Assembly (NCBI GenBank): GCA_964617875.1
Contig: CAZUAI010000030.1
Location: forward strand, 1 to 56,180
Source of the DNA: CAZMVY01 sp964617875
GTDB taxonomy: Bacteria; Planctomycetota; Phycisphaerae; UBA1845; PWPN01
Reading direction: 5' to 3'
Length of the DNA: 56,180 nt
Shown here in pieces: positions 1-7,584 of this stretch. How positions within the stretch are numbered: the first letter of the stretch is position 1; each line of letters begins with the position of its first letter. A program made the position numbers and the translations under genes. Below the pieces are notes generated by a model, which saw nothing but the letters and a program-made list of their open reading frames with translations, did no database searches and was not told the origin of the DNA.

Positions 1-363
1 CTGGCGCTATCGCCAGCCGCTTTGACGCCGGCCGCGTGCGAAGGTTGGGCTAACATATACCGAACAAGCGTCGCCGTCAAGTCCGATCATGCCAAAAGAC
101 GCAGATCGCGAGACGCATTTGAGACGCATCACGACAGATCTGTTATCGTGATTAATCTGAAATCACGAAAACCGGAATCGGAAAAGATGGCGGTTTCCTT
201 GTCGGTATATGACCTATGTACTTGGATCTTGAGGGTTAGTCGCTGTATCGTAAACATCTTTACCGATCTAACATGATACATTCTTTTCGCTGCCGACGAT
301 CTCTGTGAGGCAGGCACCGCCGCACTCTTGCAGACCCAAGAACAGTAGCCATGCGTATTACAG
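1..363. other. gene-free left edge
   Basis: I see no convincing gene here. The stretch is more AT-rich than the rest of the window. Two small stem-loops are visible: CTGGCG/CGCCAG at 1-16 and CGTGATT/AATCACG at 147-167 with a 7-base loop. Neither is followed by a T-run on either strand, so I do not call a terminator. Confidence 0.5.
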
Positions 364-693
364 CTACCTGTTGTCGCCCTCGCCGCGGATAGCACCCCGA
401 TCCTGTCTGTCCCGCAGTTTGGCGACGTTATGTTCTGCGACATCGTCCATCGCCAATCCAAGCTCGGAGCACAGTGCCGCGACGTACCACAGCACGTCCC
501 CCAGTTCCTTCTTCAGGGCCTCCCGCCGTTCAGCGGTGAGTACGCCGTCACCGTCGCGCATCAGCTTCTTGATCTTCTCGGCAACCTCGCCCGCCTCGCC
601 GGCAAGCCCCAGCGTCGGGTAGTAAAGGTTGTGCCCCATCTGCGGGTACTGCGCCGTCTTGCGTGCCGCCGATTGGTATTCGTTGAAGTCCAT
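364..693 (-). CDS. MazG-like nucleotide pyrophosphohydrolase
   Basis: A 109-residue all-alpha NTP pyrophosphohydrolase of the MazG-like/dUTPase-2 superfamily, expected to hydrolyse (d)NTPs to the monophosphate and pyrophosphate in the cytoplasm. The family's metal-binding pattern is visible: GLAGEAGEVAEKIKK near residues 30-44 (EAGE, then E/K positions), followed by KKELGDVLWYVAAL at about 62-75, which supplies the second E..D pair. The length fits single-domain MazG-like proteins rather than the two-domain MazG. It lies 75 bases downstream of the zinc-ribbon gene on the same strand and may be co-transcribed with it. Its substrate, whether canonical or damaged nucleotide, cannot be read from the sequence. 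Confidence 0.85.
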   Translation of the reverse strand: MDFNEYQSAARKTAQYPQMGHNLYYPTLGLAGEAGEVAEKIKKLMRDGDGVLTAERREALKKELGDVLWYVAALCSELGLAMDDVAEHNVAKLRDRQDRGAIRGEGDNR

Positions 694-768
694 GATGGTT
701 CCCCCAAGGGCCGAGTTGCCGCGCCGCGAACTCGACGCTGCGGCACCACGGCCGGCGGAAATATGCCA

Positions 769-1176
769 CTAATCGTCATCGTGCCGGCTGACATACCGAT
801 AGAGCAGGCACCGGCTTGCGTTCCGCCAGGCGATGGAACCCGAAACGAGGGTCGCCAGGGTAAAGAGGAGGGTGAGCGTGACGCCCGCCACGGTCCACCG
901 TCTCTGAAAGACCATCTGGGCGAAGAGCCCCGCCGTCACGCAGAAGCAGAACGCGGCCGTCAGAACGTCGCCCCATGGGAAGAGCCTCTCCTCGGGCAGG
1001 AAGACGCCGCGCATGGGGAAGTTCTCGGTGTTGTAGCCGTTGCCGCACTCCGGGCACCGGCCCACGGTCGGCAGCGTGCGAAGGTTGTATCCGCAGGCGC
1101 CGCAGTACAGCGATTCGTCGATGTTGTCCTTCCGGAGGTAGCTCGGGAGCATGCTCACGGCACACCCGGCATTCAT
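769..1176 (-). CDS. zinc-ribbon membrane protein
   Basis: A small protein of about 135 residues. It has a four-cysteine zinc ribbon near the N terminus (CGACGYNLRTL, then CPECG) followed by two hydrophobic segments in the C-terminal half (DVLTAAFCFCVTAGLFA and VAGVTLTLLFTLATLV), which suggests two membrane helices. The CxxCGYNLxxL...CPECG ribbon recurs in many unrelated planctomycete proteins, and another copy lies at about 32760-32840 here. No enzymatic domain is visible and the function is unknown. The start is uncertain: ATG at 1176 gives MNAGCAV, and ATG at 1152 gives MLPSYLRK. Neither has a strong ribosome-binding site. The reading frame stays open further upstream but becomes arginine-rich and unlike a protein. 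Confidence 0.65.
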   Translation of the reverse strand: MNAGCAVSMLPSYLRKDNIDESLYCGACGYNLRTLPTVGRCPECGNGYNTENFPMRGVFLPEERLFPWGDVLTAAFCFCVTAGLFAQMVFQRRWTVAGVTLTLLFTLATLVSGSIAWRNASRCLLYRYVSRHDDD

Positions 1177-1447
1177 GCTCGACGCACCCCGGTCCCGGCG
1201 CATTCCGTGGTGCCAGGGCCTCGGTACGGGTCCGCCGCCGAGCACAATGGTAGATGCCGTGTACGGAATTGGCCAGGCGCCGACCGACGTGCGATTCCGG
1301 GCCACAGGTGCGGAAGCGGCCAACAAACCTTGCCGGACGGACAAACAGATTGCCTGCCGATGATGACTGCCCGGGCATGCACCAGCACCAGAGCCGGGCA
1401 CGACACGCCCTGACCCCCTGCTCGCACGCGCATCCTGCCTGCGGGAC

Positions 1448-1816
1448 TTACGCCGCCTCCGAACCGAGGACCTTGCGAACCAGGGCCAGAACCACATCAA
1501 ACGCCGCGGGATCGTGAATCGCCAACTCGCTGAGCATCTTGCGGTCCAGGGCAACGTTGGCCTTCTTCAGGCCGTTCACGAACGCCGAATAGCGAATCCC
1601 GCGTTCCCGGCAGGCCGCGGTCAACCGTGTGATCCACAGGGAGCGGAACGTACGCTTCCTGGCCCGGCGGTCGCGGCGGGCATAAACGAGTCCGCGTGTC
1701 GCCGTATCCCTGGCGCGGCGGAGAAGTTTGCTACGGCCGAGGCGGTAGCCTTTGGCGGCCTGGAGCGTGCGTTTGACTCGACGATGTCTTGCGGAACCGG
1801 CTCGTGCACGGGGCAT
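1448..1816 (-). CDS. rplT: 50S ribosomal protein L20 (bL20)
   Basis: This 122-residue basic protein begins MPRARAGSARHRRVKR and contains the family hallmarks: an RNA-binding N-terminal helix, the block YARRDRRARKRTFRSLWI, then TRLTAACRERGIRYS and a C-terminal globular part (FVNGLKKANVALDRKMLSELA). It binds 23S rRNA early in large-subunit assembly and in many bacteria represses its own operon. Length matches the family, with a short C-terminal extension. It follows rpmI by 48 bases on the same strand. In most bacteria the order is infC-rpmI-rplT, but no infC is present upstream here. Confidence 0.97.
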   Translation of the reverse strand: MPRARAGSARHRRVKRTLQAAKGYRLGRSKLLRRARDTATRGLVYARRDRRARKRTFRSLWITRLTAACRERGIRYSAFVNGLKKANVALDRKMLSELAIHDPAAFDVVLALVRKVLGSEAA

Positions 1817-1864
1817 ACGATCATCTCCTGAATGCTTATCGGCCCGGATCGGTCGCGTCGTGGA

Positions 1865-2056
1865 TTATCGGAGCGCCTCAATCGCCCGGCGGGCGTCGCC
1901 CGGGGCGAGGTTCACCACGCGGCGAAGACGCCGTCGGCGACTGCCGCTCTTGCCGCTCATCAGGTGACCCCGAAACGTCTGCCGCCGTACCACCTTGCCG
2001 CGAGCCGTCACCTTCACCCGCTTGGCCAGACCTTTGTGCGACTTCTGCTTGCCCAT
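1865..2056 (-). CDS. rpmI: 50S ribosomal protein L35 (bL35)
   Basis: A 63-residue, lysine/arginine-rich protein beginning MGKQKSHKGLAKRVKV, with the L35 signature of a basic N-terminal segment, KV..RQTFRGHLMSGKSGSRRRRLRR, and a closing hydrophobic helix (GDARRAIEALR). I chose ATG 2056 because the usual L35 N terminus starts there and GAGG precedes it by 7 bases; the in-frame upstream ATG would add an unrelated nonapeptide. It is a structural protein of the large subunit and is probably co-transcribed with rplT. The partner infC, usually directly upstream, is missing from this window. Confidence 0.95.
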   Translation of the reverse strand: MGKQKSHKGLAKRVKVTARGKVVRRQTFRGHLMSGKSGSRRRRLRRVVNLAPGDARRAIEALR

Positions 2057-2391
2057 AGCGTCCTCGTTTCTAAAGAGCCCCACAGTATAACGCGGGCTGC
2101 CGGCCGATGCAACGGGGCCGCAAGCGGCGGGCGCATGGCCGTATAGACGAACGGGGTCAGGAACGTTTGCCGGACAGGCGGAACACCGTCTTCACGGGAG
2201 GTGGACGCCCGGACGTGCTTGGCCCAGGGCAAGAACGGTTCCTGACCCGAATGGCACTGCCGTGAAGAACCCGCCGTGCGGGACAGGGGGTTCCGGCAGG
2301 CTGCCGGGGACCCAAAGGCTTCGCGGGGGATGAGCCGGTATCGCAGGCACTCGAGAAGCCGTGGGGCGATGTTGCGAGGGCAACCGGTCGC
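2057..2391. other. intergenic region upstream of rpmI
   Basis: No gene is supported here. The stretch separates rpmI from the UroD-like gene on the same strand and should hold the rpmI-rplT promoter. It contains an imperfect inverted repeat, listed separately at 2153-2250. A long reading frame that crosses this stretch and continues into the UroD-like gene is the out-of-frame shadow of that gene. Confidence 0.6.
2153..2250. repeat. inverted repeat with GGGGTCAGGAAC ends
   Basis: The left arm reads GGGGTCAGGAACGTTTGCC (2153-2171). The right arm at 2228-2249 is close to its reverse complement, ending GGTTCCTGACCC. About 56 bases separate the arms. The structure resembles a small non-autonomous palindromic element of the kind mobilised by REP-associated Y1 transposases, but no transposase is nearby and there is only one copy in the window. 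Confidence 0.5.
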
Positions 2392-3381
2392 TCAGCAGGC
2401 CGCCCGGCTGTATTCGTCCAGCAGCCGAAGATAGCAGCGGTAATTCTCGAGCGAGACCCCCGGCGGCGTCTGGTGATCGACGCTCGGGATGAACCCGCCC
2501 GTCTTCATCAGCGGAACGAGCCGCTCGAACTCGGCCCGCATCGCCGCCTCGCCGTGGTGCATCACCATCTTGTCGTAGTGGCCGATCATCCGCAGCGACG
2601 GAAACGCCTCCCGGAGCCGCATGCCGTCCACACCGGCCTGCCGTTCCAGCGGCAGCACGCCCTCGAGGCCCGCGTCGAGCAGCCACGGCACCAGGAGCGT
2701 CACATCGCCGTCCGTGTCCATGATCGGGATGATGTTCCGCTCCTTCAGCAGCGGGATGAGCCGGCGGTAGTAGGGCGCGATGAACTCGTCGAAGACGTCC
2801 TTGCCGATCATCGGCCCCAGGTTGTACGACATGTCCTCGGCAATGGTGATGAACGTGGGCACGCACGTCCCGGCCATCGCGTGCAGCGTCCGCAGGTGGT
2901 AGGCCAGCAGGTCCTCGTTGATCTGGTGGATGAGTTCGGGCTGATCGTAGAAGGCGAGCATCTGCCGTTCGATCCCCATGAGCGTCCGCGGGAACCAGAA
3001 GAACCCCTCGAGCGTCGCCCAGACGACGACCTCGCCCCGCGCCTGCCGAAGGCCCCACGGAAACATGAGTTCGATCGCCCGCTCGTGCGACGGGTAGAGG
3101 CGCGGCCGCAGCGCCAGGTAATCGTCCATGTTCGCGACGATCCCCTCCACGTGGTGCTGCGCGGCCTCGATCGTCTGATCCGTCGTGCTGAACCAGAACT
3201 GGTAGTACGGGTCGAGCCCGAAATACTGCGCGATGTCGAAGACGCCCTGGAGTCCGGCCGGCAGCCCCTCGCGCCGCCACCGCGCGATCGTCTGGTCCCA
3301 CCACATCGCCCACTCCCACCGCGGGAGCCGGTCCACCGGCTGAAAGCCCATCACCGCCCGGAATCGTTCCACGTGGTTCAT
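2392..3381 (-). CDS. uroporphyrinogen decarboxylase-family protein
   Basis: This 329-residue protein matches the URO-D/MtaA/CmuA superfamily in layout: an N-terminal MNHVERFRAVMGFQPVDRLPRWEW motif, central VPTFITIAEDMSYN, and a C-terminal barrel half with IPIMDTDGDV and LRMIGHYDKM. In planctomycetes such proteins are usually not heme-synthesis HemE but corrinoid methyltransferase-like or uncharacterised relatives found in sugar-use loci, and the sequence lacks the usual HemE N-terminal block. I chose ATG 3381 because the family motif begins there; the reading frame opens upstream but that part is not conserved-looking. It sits next to a GH27 enzyme on the same strand. A role in a carbohydrate or methyl-group pathway is inference from context. 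Confidence 0.75.
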   Translation of the reverse strand: MNHVERFRAVMGFQPVDRLPRWEWAMWWDQTIARWRREGLPAGLQGVFDIAQYFGLDPYYQFWFSTTDQTIEAAQHHVEGIVANMDDYLALRPRLYPSHERAIELMFPWGLRQARGEVVVWATLEGFFWFPRTLMGIERQMLAFYDQPELIHQINEDLLAYHLRTLHAMAGTCVPTFITIAEDMSYNLGPMIGKDVFDEFIAPYYRRLIPLLKERNIIPIMDTDGDVTLLVPWLLDAGLEGVLPLERQAGVDGMRLREAFPSLRMIGHYDKMVMHHGEAAMRAEFERLVPLMKTGGFIPSVDHQTPPGVSLENYRCYLRLLDEYSRAAC

Positions 3382-3480
3382 GCCGATCAGAATCCCTTTG
3401 ATCGTGTACCCGCAGATCCCGCCGGTTTCAAGCTTTGACCTCGAAACCGCCGGGGTCCGTCGCACCCGGGCAGTCCGGCG

Positions 3481-5490
3481 TCACGGATTCGCCTTTCGTC
3501 CGATCCGCACCAGGACCGCCCCGTGCCGCGCCACCGTCGCCTCGAACGCCTCGCCGAATGTCCCCACGTCCTTCTGACGCCACAGGTCGCGCACGACCTT
3601 GTCACCCTCGAGGCCCAGGTCCGGCCACCTGGCCGTGACCTTCCGCGGAAGCTCGCCGCGGTTGAACAGGCCGACGGCCTTCGAACCGTCCTCCATCTCC
3701 TTGGCCCACACCTCGGCCCCGCCGTCCCGCGCCACGCGCCGCGCCTGCCGGCCCAGCGGGTCCAGGTTCACGTCCAGCACCTCGTCGTTCGTCAGCAGGC
3801 TCAGCGTGAAGTCGTCGAGCTTCGTCATGTCGCCGCTGAAGATCAGCGGGGCCGCCAGCAGCGCCCACAGCGACACGTGCGTGTACTGTTCGTTCGGCGT
3901 AAGGGGTGTCGGACGGATCCTGCCCTTCCACCCGATGTGGCCGATCAGCAGGTAGTCCGGGTCGTTCCAGTGGCCCGGCCCGGCGTACTTCTCCAGGCCG
4001 TCCTGCGAGAACCCGATCCGGTCGATGTTGCCCCACAGGCCGTTCGGCGCCCAGCCCAGGTCGCCCGCCGTCCGCCACGAGTGCCCGCCCACCTCCGCCC
4101 CCCACGTCCACACGTCCCCCATGCCGTACTGGCACAGGTTGAAGATGAAATCGCGATCAAGCTCCCGCAGCGCCGCGCCCATAAGCCGGTATGGCTTCTT
4201 CAGCTCCGGCAGGCTCTTGTCCCTGGCGATCTTCTCGTACGAGCACCAGTCGTATTTCAGGAAGTCGAAGCCCCACGCCGCGTACTGCCGCGCATCCTGC
4301 GCCTCGTGTTCGTAGCTCCCGGCGCACCCGCCGCAGGTCCGCGGCCCCGGCGAACTGTAGAGCCCGGCCTTCAGCCCCAGGCTGTGGATGTAGTCCGTCA
4401 TCGCCTTCATGTCCGGGAACTTCCGGTTCGGCCGGATGGCCCCGTCGGCACCGCGCGGCTCCCCGGCGAGGTCCGGGTCGGTCGCCCCCGGCTGGACCTG
4501 CCAGCCGTCGTCGATGTTCACGTATTCGTACCCGTGGCGGATCATGCCGCTGCTCACCATCGCCTCCGCGGCCTCCCGCATGATCTTGTCGCTCACGCCC
4601 AGGAAATGAGTGTACCAGCTGTTCCAGCCCATCGACGGCGTGAGCGACAGCGTGTCGCCCGCGACGATGCGGAACTCCCGCTCGGCCGACCCCCGCGCGT
4701 TCTTCGCCCGCAGCATCACGACGTACTCTCCCCGCTCCCTTACGACGCCGGTGATCCAGCCCTTCGCCGCGTCAAGCGTCAGCCCCGGCGGCAGACCGTC
4801 CGCACCGAACTCCATCGGCCGGTCGCCCGTCGCGGGGATCGTGAATCGGAACGGCGAGCCCGGCCGGACGCCGTAGACCTTCGGCCCGTTGATCCGCGGC
4901 GTCGCCGGCGGTTTCGGCGTGAGGATGACCGCCTCCTCCGGCGGCGCCTCGACGGTCTCCGGGCGCACGGTGCAGCCCTCGAAGCGGGCATCGCCCCAGT
5001 CCGCGTGGTCGTAGCTCACGCCGTCGCCCGCGTCGCCGACGAGCAGCGCAAGCGTCTTGACGCCCTGGAGGTCCACATCGACTCTCCGCGCCCCCTCGCC
5101 CGCCCTCATCGGCCCGCTTTCCCAGAGCACCCGACCGTCGCCGATCACCTGGAAGAGGACGCTCGCGGGCCGGCCCTTCACCTCGTCATCCACCCCGACG
5201 AACGCCGTGAAACGCCCGCAGCCGCCCTTGAGATCCACGTACAGCGACGCCGACGCATGCGTCCCGAATCCCCGTTCGAACACCCGCCCGCCGATCGAGA
5301 GCGGCTTCTCCTGCACCGACTTGTCCTTCTGCGGCTTGCCCCAACCCTGACCGGCCACGCTCAGGTCCAGCGACGAGAGCCAGACGGTCCCGTCGTCTGC
5401 CGGCGCCGCAGCCGGCGCCGCCGCGACCCCCGCCGCGCCGCCGACCGCCGTCATCACCACACACAGAACAACACCGCTTCGTCGAAGCAT
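3481..5490 (-). CDS. secreted GH27 alpha-galactosidase with NPCBM
   Basis: A 669-residue exported glycosidase. After a signal peptide (VVLCVVMTAVGGAAGVAAAPA) comes an NPCBM domain at about residues 35-185 (HASASLYVDLKGGCGRF, WESGPM), then a putative-Ig (He_PIG-like) domain with GLPPGLTLD at about 235-245, and a GH27 barrel starting SMGWNSWY. The catalytic pair is visible: nucleophile D414 in KYDWC and acid/base D477 in WRTAGDLGW. It should release terminal alpha-galactose (or alpha-N-acetylgalactosamine) from glycans outside the cytoplasm. ATG 5490 has an ideal GGAGG 6 bases upstream. It is divergent from the sulfatase, with about 430 bases of repeat-rich DNA between them. Confidence 0.92.
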   Translation of the reverse strand: MLRRSGVVLCVVMTAVGGAAGVAAAPAAAPADDGTVWLSSLDLSVAGQGWGKPQKDKSVQEKPLSIGGRVFERGFGTHASASLYVDLKGGCGRFTAFVGVDDEVKGRPASVLFQVIGDGRVLWESGPMRAGEGARRVDVDLQGVKTLALLVGDAGDGVSYDHADWGDARFEGCTVRPETVEAPPEEAVILTPKPPATPRINGPKVYGVRPGSPFRFTIPATGDRPMEFGADGLPPGLTLDAAKGWITGVVRERGEYVVMLRAKNARGSAEREFRIVAGDTLSLTPSMGWNSWYTHFLGVSDKIMREAAEAMVSSGMIRHGYEYVNIDDGWQVQPGATDPDLAGEPRGADGAIRPNRKFPDMKAMTDYIHSLGLKAGLYSSPGPRTCGGCAGSYEHEAQDARQYAAWGFDFLKYDWCSYEKIARDKSLPELKKPYRLMGAALRELDRDFIFNLCQYGMGDVWTWGAEVGGHSWRTAGDLGWAPNGLWGNIDRIGFSQDGLEKYAGPGHWNDPDYLLIGHIGWKGRIRPTPLTPNEQYTHVSLWALLAAPLIFSGDMTKLDDFTLSLLTNDEVLDVNLDPLGRQARRVARDGGAEVWAKEMEDGSKAVGLFNRGELPRKVTARWPDLGLEGDKVVRDLWRQKDVGTFGEAFEATVARHGAVLVRIGRKANP

Positions 5491-5517
5491 GACCTGCCTC
5501 CATCGCCGAATTCGCCC

Positions 5518-5712
5518 GGCCCCCTCTCCCTTCCCGGGGAGAGGGACGGGGTGAGGGTATCCGATTCCCCCTCTCCCCCCAAGCGAGCGGGTCGGGGCGA
5601 GGGTGCCCAACCCCCTCTCCCTCGCAGGGAGAGGGACGGGGTGAGGGTGCCCGGTTTCAGTCGCGGACCAGCGAAGCGGATCGACCCTCCCCGTCCCCTC
5701 CCTGTCTCAGGG
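5518..5712. repeat. cluster of CCCTCTCCC/GGGAGAGGG palindromic repeats
   Basis: Three related inverted repeats lie head to tail upstream of the GH27 gene: about 5522-5560, 5571-5608 and 5611-5649. Each has a left arm CCCCTCTCCC and a right arm like GGGAGAGGGACGGGGTGAGGG, the middle copy being more diverged. A shorter hairpin, CCTCCCT/AGGGAGG, follows at about 5696-5713. The arms form strong GC-rich hairpins. They occupy the divergent promoter region between the GH27 and sulfatase genes. Confidence 0.8.
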
Positions 5713-5760
5713 AGGGCGGTCGCATTCCCCCTCGTCCTCCCAGCAGTTGTCTCCCGGCAA

Positions 5761-5832
5761 CACGTAGGGTGGGCGGTTCTCCGAGACCGCGTCCGCGCGG
5801 TCCCGGGGGTTCGCCCACCTGTTGTCTTCGTC
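5761..5832. repeat. 72-base palindromic repeat, copy 1
   Basis: This copy is about 90% identical to 7604-7675. Its core can fold as a nested hairpin: outer arms GGGTGGGCG and CGCCCACC, inner arms GACCGCG and CGCGCGGTC. Copy 1 is intergenic, upstream of the sulfatase gene; copy 2 lies inside a coding sequence. Confidence 0.85.
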
Positions 5833-5919
5833 GCTCCGTCGCTTCCCGTCCGCACTCGCCTGACAGCCGGCCCATCGCCTATACTCCCGGCGTTCCGGCC
5901 CCGGAACAGGAGGTCAGAC

Positions 5920-7488
5920 ATGCCGCCCAGGTTCTTGGCCATGGCGTTCGCCGTGACGGCACTGCTTGTCGCATCCCCGGTCTTCGCGCAAACCAGGCCC
6001 GCGCCGCCCAACATCCTGTTCCTCATGGCCGACCAGCTTCGGGGCGATTGCATCGGCGCCGACGGCAACCGCGTCATCCGCACGCCCAACCTCGACCGGC
6101 TGTGTGCCGAAGGCGCACGGTTCCGCTGCGCCTACAGCTCCACGCCGTCGTGCACGCCCGCCCGCGGCGCCCTGCTCACCGGCCTCTCGCCCTGGCGGCA
6201 CGGGCAGATCGGCTACGGGCACGTCGCCCTCGAATACCGCCGCGAGATGCCCGGGATGCTCCGCGACGCCGGCTACGACACGCTCGGCGTCGGCAAGATG
6301 CACTTCACGCCCCAGCGAAACCTCCACGGCTTCCACCGCACGATCCTCGACGAGTCCGGCCGTTCGTTTTCCGTCGATTTCCGCAGCGACTACCGCGCCT
6401 GGTTTGCGTCGGTCGCGCCGGCCCTCGACCCCGACGCCACCGGCATCGGCTGGAACGACTACCGCGCCGCGGCCTATGCCCTGCCCGAAAACCTGCACCC
6501 GACGCGATGGACGGCCGACGTCGCCGTGAACTGGCTCCGCGACCGCCGAAGCCCCGAACCGTTCTTCCTCATGGTCTCGTTCGCCAGGCCGCACAGCCCT
6601 TACGACCCGCCCGAGCGATTCCTGAAGATGTACGAAAACGTGGATGTCCCCGCGCCGTCGATCGGCGACTGGGCCGCGCAGAACGACATCAAGGCCGACC
6701 CGAACGACCACTCCCTCTGGCGCGGCAACCTCGGCCCGGACGCCCCCCGCCGCGCCCGCCGGGCCTATTACGGTTCCGTCACGTTCATCGACGAGCAGAT
6801 CGGCCGGATCCTCGCCGTCCTGCAGGAACGCGGCCTGCTCGACCGGACCCTGATCCTCGTCACCGCCGATCACGGCGACATGCTCGGCGACCACCACCTG
6901 TGGCGCAAAACGTACGCCTACGAGGGCTCCGCCCGCATCCCGATGATCATCCGCTGGCCGTCAAGCCTTGCCGCGCCGCGCGGCCAGGTGCTCCGCCGGC
7001 CGGTCGAGATCCGCGACGTCCTGCCGACCTTCCTCGACGCCGCCGGCGTGCCGATCGCCGAGAAGGATTTCGACGGCCGCAGTATGCTGGAGCTGGTCCG
7101 CGGCCGTGGCGAAAACTGGCGAAATATCCTCGACCTCGAACACGCGGCCTGCTATCCCGGCGCCGAAGGCTGGAACGCCCTCACCGACGGCCGGATGAAG
7201 TACATCTTCCACAGCCAGTCCGGGCAGGAGCAGCTCTTCGACCTGGAGAACGACCCGGGCGAACGGCACGATCTCGCCGCGGACCCACGGCAGCAGGACG
7301 CCGTCCGCACCTGGCGCGACCGGCTCGTCGACCATCTCGCCGAGCGCGGCCCCGAGTTCGTCAGGGACGGCAGGCTGGTCACGCCCCGCAAACGCATCAT
7401 CTACAGCCCGAACTACCCGCAGGACCCCGACGAGGTGTCCCGCGCGGCCACGCGCCCGGCCGCGCGGCGCCAGAACCGTCGGCCGTGA
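5920..7488 (+). CDS. secreted Cys-type sulfatase
   Basis: A 522-residue sulfatase (alkaline phosphatase superfamily) with a signal peptide MPPRFLAMAFAVTALLVASPVFA. The metal-binding start PNILFLMADQLRGD is followed by the modification motif C-T-P-A-R (C78 in SCTPARGALLTG), where Cys would become formylglycine. GVGKMH, SFARPHSPYDPP and TADHGDMLGDHH supply the remaining metal and substrate residues. It removes sulfate esters, probably from a polysaccharide, outside the cytoplasm. A formylglycine-generating enzyme is needed but is not in this window. ATG 5920 has AGGAGG 6 bases upstream. It is followed by a sugar-active lipoprotein gene. The preferred sulfated sugar cannot be read. Confidence 0.93.
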   Translation: MPPRFLAMAFAVTALLVASPVFAQTRPAPPNILFLMADQLRGDCIGADGNRVIRTPNLDRLCAEGARFRCAYSSTPSCTPARGALLTGLSPWRHGQIGYGHVALEYRREMPGMLRDAGYDTLGVGKMHFTPQRNLHGFHRTILDESGRSFSVDFRSDYRAWFASVAPALDPDATGIGWNDYRAAAYALPENLHPTRWTADVAVNWLRDRRSPEPFFLMVSFARPHSPYDPPERFLKMYENVDVPAPSIGDWAAQNDIKADPNDHSLWRGNLGPDAPRRARRAYYGSVTFIDEQIGRILAVLQERGLLDRTLILVTADHGDMLGDHHLWRKTYAYEGSARIPMIIRWPSSLAAPRGQVLRRPVEIRDVLPTFLDAAGVPIAEKDFDGRSMLELVRGRGENWRNILDLEHAACYPGAEGWNALTDGRMKYIFHSQSGQEQLFDLENDPGERHDLAADPRQQDAVRTWRDRLVDHLAERGPEFVRDGRLVTPRKRIIYSPNYPQDPDEVSRAATRPAARRQNRRP

Positions 7489-7584
7489 CCCCGCCGCCTC
7501 TGCAGGCCGCGCTTCCGGCAAGCGCCTTCCCGTGCCCCCGCGCGCAACGGTATCATGCCGCCACAGGGATACAAGGAGGATCCG

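Noticed and set aside
5518..5712. CRISPR array
   Set aside because: The repeats are palindromic, of unequal length and without regular spacers, and no cas gene is present. No other CRISPR-like array was seen.
3523..5919. Large N-terminal extension of the sulfatase frame
   Set aside because: It is antisense to the GH27 gene. A signal peptide and AGGAGG at 5920 define the real start.
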